NCBI GenBank assembly: GCA_027011835.1
Contig: JALUZN010000491.1
Location: forward strand, 1 to 5,332
Source of the DNA: Draconibacterium sp.
GTDB taxonomy: Bacteria; Bacteroidota; Bacteroidia; Bacteroidales; Prolixibacteraceae
Direction of reading: 5' to 3'
Length of the DNA: 5,332 bases
Positions within the stretch are counted from its first letter, which is position 1, and each line of letters opens with the position of its first letter. A program made the position numbers and the translations under genes. Below the pieces are notes generated by a model. The model did no database searches. It had not been told where the DNA came from and saw only the letters and a program-made list of their open reading frames with translations. This document shows, piece by piece, positions 1 to 5,332 of the stretch.

Positions 1-468
1 GGTTTTCTCTTCTAAAAAAATGAAATAGGCATTTAGTTCTTCCGATAGTTTTTCGGACGGGCGCAACTCGTAATATTTGCTGAGCGCATATAAAACAAAC
101 GCCTGTGCGTAAGTATGTTTAATCGTGTCGTGCGGTTGATTATCCGCATCGATACTCATATAATATCCACCAAATTGTTTGTCGGCAAAATCAGTTGTAA
201 CAACGTTGAATGCTAAGTCGGCAACTTTGGCATATTTTTCATTGTCGAAATTTATAGCAGCTTCGGCAAAGGTCCATAAAATACGAGCATTCAGAACCGA
301 AGTTTTTATTGTACCGGCAACCGGATTTCCTTTTAAGTCAACTGCACCATAAAAACCGTTTCCATTAGGTTGAATGCTGTGATTTATCCAAAACGAAAGT
401 ATGTTTTCGTGAAGCTCTTTTTCGAAAATATTGCGATATAAATTTAGTTCTTCGGCACTTTTTTGCAT
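1..468 (-). CDS. AGE-family sugar epimerase, cellobiose 2-epimerase-like (partial, C-terminus outside window)
   Basis: My reverse-strand translation from ATG at 466-468 stays open for 156 codons to the window edge. The protein resembles the start of the N-acylglucosamine/cellobiose 2-epimerase family, which are cytoplasmic (alpha/alpha)6-barrel enzymes that epimerise the C2 hydroxyl of the reducing-end sugar. Visible family landmarks are ILSFWINH (residues 23-30), GFYGAVD (38-44), KTSVLNARILWTFAEA (55-70; R62 matches the conserved barrel arginine), DKQFGGYYMSIDA (96-108) and KHTYAQAFVLYALSKYY (117-133). The spacing and the LNARILWTF block fit cellobiose 2-epimerases better than classical GlcNAc 2-epimerases, but the catalytic histidines lie in the missing part, so substrate is open. 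A full protein would be about 390-420 residues. The start is firm: the frame reaches a stop at 520-522 with no other ATG between. It is divergent from the AraC gene, 79 bp away if that gene starts at 548. Confidence 0.85.
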   Translation of the reverse strand, partial: MQKSAEELNLYRNIFEKELHENILSFWINHSIQPNGNGFYGAVDLKGNPVAGTIKTSVLNARILWTFAEAAINFDNEKYAKVADLAFNVVTTDFADKQFGGYYMSIDADNQPHDTIKHTYAQAFVLYALSKYYELRPSEKLSEELNAYFIFLEEKT

Positions 469-472
469 AACG

Positions 473-501
473 TTTATTTCTACTTTAAAGAAACATTTTT
501 G
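473..501 (+). promoter_or_regulatory. Possible promoter for the AraC-family gene
   Basis: On the plus strand CATTTTTG (494-501) matches 7 of 8 positions of TAnnTTTG. A TTTA (473-476) lies 17 nt upstream as a weak -33 element, with shorter than usual spacing. Transcription would begin about 40 nt before the ATG at 548. It sits next to the proposed reverse promoter, so the two could compete. This is weak, motif-only evidence. Confidence 0.2.
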
Positions 502-547
502 TAAAATATAAAAATACCATTACATTGCGTTGAAAGATTTTGTAAAA
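497..547. repeat. 10-bp direct repeat TTTTGTAAAA, two copies in the divergent intergenic region
   Basis: TTTTGTAAAA occurs exactly at 497-506 and 538-547, 41 bp apart start to start, or about four helical turns. Each copy is itself nearly palindromic (TTTT/AAAA around GT). The first copy overlaps both promoter candidates and the second abuts the ATG of the AraC gene. AraC-family proteins often bind direct repeats on one helix face, so this could be an operator. The low complexity of the sequence makes chance a serious alternative. Confidence 0.35.
503..535 (-). promoter_or_regulatory. Possible Bacteroidota-type promoter for the epimerase gene
   Basis: On the minus strand TATATTTT (503-510) matches 7 of 8 positions of the Bacteroidota -7 element TAnnTTTG. 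A TTTC (532-535) lies 21 nt upstream as a 3-of-4 match to the -33 TTTG. Transcription would start near 496, leaving a leader of about 28 nt before the ATG at 468. The region is very AT-rich, so a match of this quality can arise by chance. Confidence 0.25.
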
Positions 548-1447
548 ATGCATTTTTTCTATTCAAATACCGATGGCGATGCAACCGATACTCAAATTTT
601 AAAAGAGTTCAGTTTTATTAACGATTTTGGTTTCGAGGAGTACAAAGACATTCGCCAAAAACCATTGAGTTTGCATTACAACAAGGGAATAGAAATTTGC
701 TTTGTTACAAAAGGGCGGTATAACTGGGTGGTAGACGATAAAAGCTACCTGCTTTTTCCGGGCGATGGTTTTATTACCTGTCCGTGGGAAAAACACGGTA
801 GCCCGCGCGAAGTGGTCGATTTGGGCGAGATTTACTGGATTGTTATCCGCCCTGAATTGTTTTTACAAACCGGCAGGTTTAAGTTGGGCAGGTGGTCGAA
901 ATTAAACCGTCGGGCAAATGATTTACTTGGAAAAGTTTTGTCTGAAAACAGAAATCATTCGCTTTTAAAAGCACAGTTTTTAAAACCTCTTTTTCTTGAA
1001 TTGCAAAACGAACTCACGCGGAAAGAGTTTGGGTATTACCAACGTGTTTGCGGTTTAGTTGAAGAGCTGCTGATAAAAACGGTTCGGTTGCTGCAAAACA
1101 GAGAAAACCGGATGATTAAAAATCAGCAGTGGTTTTTAAATTTCGAAAATCGGCTAAAAGAGGAGATTTCGAAAAAATGGACATTGGAAGAGATGACTCG
1201 TGAAAGCGGGGTGGGGGTTACCACATTTACACAATTGGTAAAAGAGCAGAGTGGTTACACACCGGCAAACTTTCTGATATTTCTCCGGCTCGAAAAAGCT
1301 AAAGAGTTGCTGTTACAAACCACAAATAAACTTACTGATATTGCTTTGGAATGTGGGTTCTATTCGTCGCAACACTTTTCATCTACTTTTTCGAAGTGGA
1401 TTGGAATGACGCCTAATGGTTATCGGAAAAGGAACAAAATCTTATAA
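548..1447 (+). CDS. AraC-family transcriptional regulator with N-terminal cupin sensor domain
   Basis: This is a cytoplasmic DNA-binding regulator, probably sugar-responsive, of 299 residues from ATG 548; a TTG at 530 would add six residues. I prefer the ATG because TTG starts are rare in this group; neither start has a clear ribosome-binding site. Numbered from ATG, residues about 42-100 form an AraC-type cupin, with LHYNKGIEICFVTKG, then DDKSYLLFPGDGFITCP and a histidine in WEKHG. A helical linker follows. Residues about 203-294 form the double helix-turn-helix: WTLEEMTRESGVGVTTFTQL is the first, and DIALECGFYSSQHFSSTFSK followed by GMTPNGYRK is the second, with the usual family signature. 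Length is normal. It diverges from the epimerase gene, which is the most natural target along with itself. Its last two codons, TTA TAA, overlap the end of the convergent flavoprotein gene. The ligand is unknown. Confidence 0.9.
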   Translation: MHFFYSNTDGDATDTQILKEFSFINDFGFEEYKDIRQKPLSLHYNKGIEICFVTKGRYNWVVDDKSYLLFPGDGFITCPWEKHGSPREVVDLGEIYWIVIRPELFLQTGRFKLGRWSKLNRRANDLLGKVLSENRNHSLLKAQFLKPLFLELQNELTRKEFGYYQRVCGLVEELLIKTVRLLQNRENRMIKNQQWFLNFENRLKEEISKKWTLEEMTRESGVGVTTFTQLVKEQSGYTPANFLIFLRLEKAKELLLQTTNKLTDIALECGFYSSQHFSSTFSKWIGMTPNGYRKRNKIL

Positions 1448-3253
1448 TTCTAATTTTAACTTTTTCTGTTTTATGCCCATCTCTAAAACGCCGTTGGCAT
1501 GCCGGTAATAATGGCCGCGCAGGTCTTTCGAATATTCATTTAAAATCTGATTTCCAACCCCATTGTAATCGCCGCACCGGTAAAGAGCTCTTCCTAAAAT
1601 TAATTCGTGTAACGAATTGTTCCTTGTACTGGTATCGGTTTTGCTTTTCGGTTCAACTTTTTTTGCGGTTTCAATATCCTGAATAGCATGTCCGCGAACT
1701 CCCGGCATCTGAATAAGTTCAAAAAGGGGTTTGGCCGCTTTTTTATTTCCAATGGTTTCTAATGCAATTGCCACTGCCCTGAAATGCGAGAACTCGCTTT
1801 CTGGGGTGAGTTTTTTCATCAACCTGAAAAGAGAGGGCAACACTTCGGTTTTCTTTGTTCTGCCCGCCGCAATTATTAAACTGTCTAAATAGCTTAAACT
1901 GCGCCCAAACTGTCCCATTCCCCGGAAGTTCCATCCTTCGTCCCAATCGTCGAAACTGTCAATTGCTTTCATCAGCTCTTTCCAACCGTCAGAAATTCCA
2001 ATCATTCCGAGTATTCTGGCATACACAAGTTTATCCTTTTTGTTTTCAGTAAGATAGAAATTGTCGGTTAATGCACGAACTCCTTTTTCTCTGTCCCAAA
2101 GAACGATTTCCAGTCCTTTCAGATTATCGACAACTGTTTTTGCCGCCTCCTGAACTTTTGCGAAAGGTGGAGGATAATTATCGACATCGGTTAAAACATG
2201 TTCAGGCATATTGCCAATTTTTATCAGCTCTTTTTGAAGCTGTTTAATATCGATATATCTGATATTTTGTCTGTTTGCAGCTGCCATTGCCGCCGCCTTT
2301 CCAACGGCAAATCCCTGGTTTTGCAAACAGGGTTGCATGCGTAGCACGGGCATGGCATCGCGGTTGGCACTTGCGCCAAGTCCGGTAACCACAATTCCTT
2401 CGAGATGCTTTGGTAGGAGTGCGCGGAATGGCATATAGGCAAGTACATCGGCGCCACTGTGAGCCGGCGGTTTTAAGGCAAAGAACGGGTCTTCGGTAAA
2501 TCCGTGTGTGTCGAACGAACTCAGGTGAACCGAAATTGTGTCGGGATAAGTTCTGCCATTGTATACATCGAGAACCGATACTGTAAAGTCGCCAATCATC
2601 CTGCGACGCTCGCGGGTTTGCGGAATTTTTCCAATGTCGTATTGCTCCTCAAATTTATCTTTTGCCACCACCATTGTACGCCAAACGTCGAGTAAATCGG
2701 TGTCGTTTGTAAATGTCCAGTCGGTGTTGTTGTAAAAGTCGTTAGGGTTTTTAAAAGGGAATCCGGCACCCTGCACAGCAACCGAATTTCCGTCGGTATA
2801 ACGGTAAGCCGCACCGGCGGCAATTGCCATATCGGCACTTCCGGTTGAGTCGATTACTGTGTGTGCAAGAACAATTCCTTTCCCTTCGGGAGTGGCAACA
2901 ACAATTCCTTTTACGCGGTTGTTTTCGACGTATGCACCGCAGCCGATAATTCCAAACCAAATATCGCCACCGGCTTTTCGAATCTCTTTGCGGTAATACT
3001 CTGTTTTCCAGTCGAAAACCCACTCTGCCAGCGACTCTTTTTGCCGCGGATTTCCAACGCCCATACTACGCACCCCGTTGTCGACCACATTTGTATAACC
3101 TTTCCGGTATCCGTGGTAATATCTTCCAATCATTCCCAGTGTTCCCATTCCGCCAAGTCCGTGCATATAATCCACCACAAGTGTTTTCGCCCCTTTCTGA
3201 GCAGCACCCACACCGGCAGGAGCACCGGCAGTTCCTCCGCCCAGTACAAACAT
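1442..3253 (-). CDS. C-terminal part of a frameshift-split tandem FAD-dependent oxidoreductase, with helical-repeat C-terminus
   Basis: The 603-residue ORF opens at an ATG inside the first strand of a Rossmann fold: FVLGGGTAGAPAG (2-14) is a canonical GxGxxG dinucleotide-binding loop, and GAKTLVVD (21-28) ends in the acidic residue expected to bind the ribose. DSTGSADMAIAAGA (135-148) is the second FAD motif of PF12831-type oxidoreductases, and EGIVVTGLGASANRDAMPVL (285-304) plus the following QGFAVGKAAAMAA is the usual C-terminal cap. Residues about 409-575 hold four helical units of HEAT-like pattern (near 412-431, 457-482, 493-516 and 551-574). The protein starts too abruptly for an independent enzyme: the missing Tyr-Asp-Val of the strand lies immediately upstream in the frame of the preceding ORF, and this frame is closed by a TAG at 3263-3265. 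I therefore read it as the second half of one protein of about 1,019 residues. The reaction and substrate are unknown. It ends 6 bp inside the convergent AraC gene. Confidence 0.85.
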   Translation of the reverse strand: MFVLGGGTAGAPAGVGAAQKGAKTLVVDYMHGLGGMGTLGMIGRYYHGYRKGYTNVVDNGVRSMGVGNPRQKESLAEWVFDWKTEYYRKEIRKAGGDIWFGIIGCGAYVENNRVKGIVVATPEGKGIVLAHTVIDSTGSADMAIAAGAAYRYTDGNSVAVQGAGFPFKNPNDFYNNTDWTFTNDTDLLDVWRTMVVAKDKFEEQYDIGKIPQTRERRRMIGDFTVSVLDVYNGRTYPDTISVHLSSFDTHGFTEDPFFALKPPAHSGADVLAYMPFRALLPKHLEGIVVTGLGASANRDAMPVLRMQPCLQNQGFAVGKAAAMAAANRQNIRYIDIKQLQKELIKIGNMPEHVLTDVDNYPPPFAKVQEAAKTVVDNLKGLEIVLWDREKGVRALTDNFYLTENKKDKLVYARILGMIGISDGWKELMKAIDSFDDWDEGWNFRGMGQFGRSLSYLDSLIIAAGRTKKTEVLPSLFRLMKKLTPESEFSHFRAVAIALETIGNKKAAKPLFELIQMPGVRGHAIQDIETAKKVEPKSKTDTSTRNNSLHELILGRALYRCGDYNGVGNQILNEYSKDLRGHYYRHANGVLEMGIKQKKLKLEL

Positions 3254-4499
3254 CGTAAGTGCCTAAAACCGGAATATTACTCTCTTCGGCAATAATATTT
3301 CCGACGTTTAATGTGGGGCGCAATCCGTCTAACAACTCCGAAATGTCTCCATTTTCAACACTCTCTTTTTTCTTCCCTTTTATTGAAGGAGTTGCTATTT
3401 CAGGACGAGAGCTTGCTAAAATTGCAGCCTCGGTTCCAATGCGCTCGCCAATACGAATTAGTTTTCCCGGCTCTAAAAGTGTTTCTGCAGCTTTGTTGCT
3501 AAGATTTGCACTTCCGCTTAAAACAAACAAATTCTCAACTTTTTTAGGTTGAAAAACTTTAAGGTTGATTTTTTCGGAATTTACATTTGCCTTGTTCCAG
3601 TGCTTTTCCCCCTCCATTTTATCGGGTGGATTTTGATAAAGCAAGTCGGCCGACTCCACCTGGTTTGCATCCCAGGTTAAATCGCGGGCAATTTGCTCGG
3701 CTTGTGCAAACGAATCCCAACTGTCGTCTTTCATTTCAATTTGAAGCGTATATTCGATGGCATTGTATTTTATATCGGCTTTTTTAAACGAGCCGTCGGC
3801 TGCTGTCCCCGACGAGGTATAATTTATACGAACGGGTTCGGGTTGAATTTTTGCCGAAAGTTGTGCATCGTGTTTTACATCGTTTCCTACGACGGTAAAT
3901 TGAAATGTCTGTTTCCCTGCCGGATAAACTCCAAACTTTGCCCCGGCCATTTTTGCTACGAGTGCACGCGGTGTGGCATCGATAATTGTTTTTGCAACAA
4001 CTGCCTGCCGTCCCGAACGGTTTGCCATAACAATTCCTGCCGGATTTCCATTCGTGTCGGTTAAAATATCGGTTGCAAAACAGGAGTATAGAAAGTCGAC
4101 TTTGTTATCGATTAAAGCATTGTCGAGCGCGTGTTTAACTTTTAATTGCGTTGGAAGCCCTTCGCCCCAAATTGCGTTTCCCAGTTCAGTATTCAATACC
4201 GTTTTGTCGCTGTTCCAAAGTCTGAAAGTTCCCGAAACATCTTCGCCGAGATATGGTTCCTGTGCCAACAAAAAAACTTTTGCTCCGGTACGCGAAGCTT
4301 CAACAGCTGCCGCAACCGCAGCCGTTGAACCACCCACCACAACCACATCGACCTTGTAGGCAACCGGTATTTTCCGTTCCGACTGATAGCCAAATAGATT
4401 GGGTTTTCGATTTTTGGGATTCCCAAAAGCATAGGCACCGGATGTTAACAGAAATGCTGAGCCGGCAGCAGTGGTTTTTATAAAGTTTCTTCGTTTCAT
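3066..4499 (-). CDS. N-terminal part of a frameshift-split, Tat-exported tandem FAD-dependent oxidoreductase
   Basis: The 477-residue ORF starts with a twin-arginine signal, KRRNFIK (2-8), then a hydrophobic stretch to AYA (22-24), so the protein should be exported folded with its cofactor. Residues 51-61, DVVVVGGSTAA, form a Rossmann first strand and loop, followed by GAKVFLLAQEPYLGED (72-87). The module continues to TIIDATPRALVAKMAGA (171-187) and a cap at VENLFVLSGSANLSNKAAET (321-340), all laid out as in PF12831-type oxidoreductases. Both glycine signatures are degraded: GGSTAA instead of GGGxAG, and DATPRA instead of DATGDA, so FAD binding here may be lost or altered. Residues about 365-417 are a linker ending in LGTYDV. 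From residue 418 onward the reading is out of frame and cysteine-rich, so the last 60 residues are probably not real. The start lies 26 bp after the L,D-transpeptidase stop, suggesting co-transcription. Confidence 0.85.
   Translation of the reverse strand: MKRRNFIKTTAAGSAFLLTSGAYAFGNPKNRKPNLFGYQSERKIPVAYKVDVVVVGGSTAAVAAAVEASRTGAKVFLLAQEPYLGEDVSGTFRLWNSDKTVLNTELGNAIWGEGLPTQLKVKHALDNALIDNKVDFLYSCFATDILTDTNGNPAGIVMANRSGRQAVVAKTIIDATPRALVAKMAGAKFGVYPAGKQTFQFTVVGNDVKHDAQLSAKIQPEPVRINYTSSGTAADGSFKKADIKYNAIEYTLQIEMKDDSWDSFAQAEQIARDLTWDANQVESADLLYQNPPDKMEGEKHWNKANVNSEKINLKVFQPKKVENLFVLSGSANLSNKAAETLLEPGKLIRIGERIGTEAAILASSRPEIATPSIKGKKKESVENGDISELLDGLRPTLNVGNIIAEESNIPVLGTYDVCTGRRNCRCSCRCGCCSERGENTCGGLYARTWRNGNTGNDWKILPRIPERLYKCGRQRGA
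3247..3265 (-). other. Frameshift point joining the two halves of the tandem flavoprotein gene
   Basis: The N-terminal frame reads LGTYDV down to 3249 and then turns into out-of-frame sequence. The C-terminal frame reads FVLGGG from 3250 and is closed upstream by TAG at 3263-3265. The switch must therefore lie within about 18 nt. Restoring the normal Rossmann spacing, Asp plus four hydrophobic residues before the glycines (as in DVVVVGG of the first module), needs two extra bases, most simply TTTTT in place of the TTT at 3248-3250. Removing one T also restores the frame but shortens the strand by one residue. Either a real mutation or an assembly error would look like this. Confidence 0.8.
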
Positions 4500-4525
4500 A
4501 ATAATTTAGGTTGATTGTAATCGTG

Positions 4526-5239
4526 TTATTTTAGTCCGTTAAGTAAAATCGTTTCAGTACCCATAATTATAGCGGGCTTATATTTTGGATGTAACCAAGT
4601 TAAAATAAATTTCATGTTTTTTTCGTCGATTGCCACGCAGCCGGAAGTTGGTTCGTATTCACTTCCCAAATGAAAAAAGATGGCACTCCCCATATTTTTA
4701 ACAACCGGGTGTGTGTTGTATTCTATTACCATACAATATTTATAAGCATTACTACGCAATTTTAAATTTTCGTACGATTTTGCATCTGTTTCGCCACGAA
4801 TATGTTTGTTGTAATCTTTTGAACCGGGGTCGTCTATCCATTTGTCTGCATCGGTTGTTTGAATGAATGGTATTGATGTTTTTACGTTCTGTTCGTAGCA
4901 AAACAGTTGTCCTAAACCAAACAAACCGGTTGGCGACTTTCCGTCTCCTTCTCTTTTTTCTCCTGGGTTTGCAAATCCGTTGCGACCGATGCTTGCCGGA
5001 ATAGGGTTTGATTTAGCTATCCAACCGTTTTTTGTTTTTTCCATAGCTACCAAAGTGGCTTGATAATTTTCAGGTGCGGCATTAAAAACCACAAGTAATT
5101 GCTCTAAACTATCGAGCATACTTTCGTTGCTTTTAATAATCTTCGATGCTATTTCTATTTTATTATCCGCTTCTTGTCCGTAAATCGGACAATTAAAAAC
5201 AAGAGTAAAAATTAATACTAATATAGGTGAAACTTTCAT
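4526..5239 (-). CDS. Secreted L,D-transpeptidase of the YkuD family
   Basis: This is a 237-residue exported protein; YkuD enzymes make or exchange 3-3 (or lipoprotein) cross-links in peptidoglycan using a catalytic cysteine. From ATG 5239 the first 21 residues are a Sec signal peptide (hydrophobic ILVLIFTLVF, likely cut after IYG); VFNC does not fit a lipobox. The catalytic block is FFHLGSEYEPTSGCVAID (188-205), with H190, S199, G200 and nucleophile C201 matching the HxG...SxGC signature. REGDGKSPTGLFGLG (96-110) and WIDDPGSKDYN (134-144) are typical of the periplasmic COG3786-type branch. A TTG at 5308 would prepend 23 basic residues before the signal peptide; I reject that start because it would bury the signal. 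No lysin-type wall-binding domain is present; residues about 25-55 look helical. It is the first gene of a probable two-gene unit with the Tat flavoprotein. No promoter match is evident in 5240-5332. Confidence 0.88.
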   Translation of the reverse strand: MKVSPILVLIFTLVFNCPIYGQEADNKIEIASKIIKSNESMLDSLEQLLVVFNAAPENYQATLVAMEKTKNGWIAKSNPIPASIGRNGFANPGEKREGDGKSPTGLFGLGQLFCYEQNVKTSIPFIQTTDADKWIDDPGSKDYNKHIRGETDAKSYENLKLRSNAYKYCMVIEYNTHPVVKNMGSAIFFHLGSEYEPTSGCVAIDEKNMKFILTWLHPKYKPAIIMGTETILLNGLK

Positions 5240-5332
5240 TATCGATGTAATTCTATTTGCTGTCTTTCTTTTAGGTTTGGTAATAGTTTCTAAACGAGCA
5301 GTACTCAACTTTTGTGACGACTGATTTTAAAG

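Noticed and set aside
495..515. Inverted repeat ATTTTT/AAAAAT as a terminator hairpin between the epimerase and the regulator.
   Set aside because: It has only six A-T pairs with a 9-nt loop, and it lies between divergent starts where no terminator is expected.
1448..1500. Terminator for the AraC gene in the T-rich stretch after its stop.
   Set aside because: I could find no GC-containing stem before the T-rich sequence, and the region codes for the end of the convergent flavoprotein.
3066..3248. Cysteine-rich C-terminal tail of the upstream flavoprotein ORF, resembling a metal-binding segment (CRCSCRCGCC).
   Set aside because: It is an out-of-frame reading of the glycine/alanine-rich Rossmann loop of the second FAD module, which is fully coding in the other frame.
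3247..3257. Programmed ribosomal frameshift at the flavoprotein junction.
   Set aside because: The site GATGTTTGTAC has no X-XXY-YYZ slippery heptamer, and restoring the normal fold needs a -2 shift, which is rare. Mutation or sequencing error is simpler.
2861..3295. A 144-codon plus-strand ORF antisense to the flavoprotein gene, and similar antisense ORFs at 3693-4064 and 3973-4359.
   Set aside because: They lie wholly or almost wholly opposite a well-supported coding frame, show no recognisable domain, and have the composition expected of shadow frames.
5240..5308. TTG-initiated N-terminal extension of the L,D-transpeptidase.
   Set aside because: It would place 23 basic residues before a clear signal peptide that begins at the internal ATG at 5239.

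Overview
The window looks like chromosomal DNA from a member of the Bacteroidota, possibly a Marinilabiliales/Prolixibacteraceae-type marine or gut relative. The evidence is moderately AT-rich DNA, starts without Shine-Dalgarno sequences, an AraC-type regulator with an N-terminal cupin, a cellobiose 2-epimerase-like AGE protein and a Tat-exported PF12831-type flavoprotein. The phylum is inferred from style and gene content, because no marker gene is present.

Layout from left to right. (1) Positions 1-468, minus strand: the N-terminal 156 codons of an AGE-family sugar epimerase, cut by the window edge. (2) Positions 469-547: a short divergent intergenic region with weak promoter-like matches on both strands and a 10-bp direct repeat. 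(3) Positions 548-1447, plus strand: an AraC-family regulator. (4) Positions 1442-4499, minus strand: what appears to be one gene of about 1,020 codons for a Tat-exported protein with two FAD-oxidoreductase modules and a C-terminal helical-repeat domain. A net frameshift near 3250 splits it into two long ORFs (3066-4499 and 1442-3253). (5) Positions 4526-5239, minus strand: a secreted YkuD-type L,D-transpeptidase, 26 bp upstream of the flavoprotein and probably co-transcribed with it. (6) Positions 5240-5332: 93 bp of upstream sequence with no recognisable gene or promoter.

The epimerase and regulator diverge from a shared 79-bp region, so the AraC protein could control the epimerase and itself. 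The L,D-transpeptidase and flavoprotein form a second, convergent unit. Its last gene and the AraC gene overlap by 6 bp and share the palindrome TTATAA as their Leu-stop ends. The content suggests carbohydrate-related and cell-envelope functions, but no substrate can be assigned.

The most notable object is the tandem flavoprotein. Its N-terminal module has lost the glycines of both FAD signature motifs, while the C-terminal module keeps them, and the reading frame breaks exactly at the first strand of the second module. I see no RNA genes, CRISPR arrays, insertion sequences or phage genes, and no clear new defence or mobile system.
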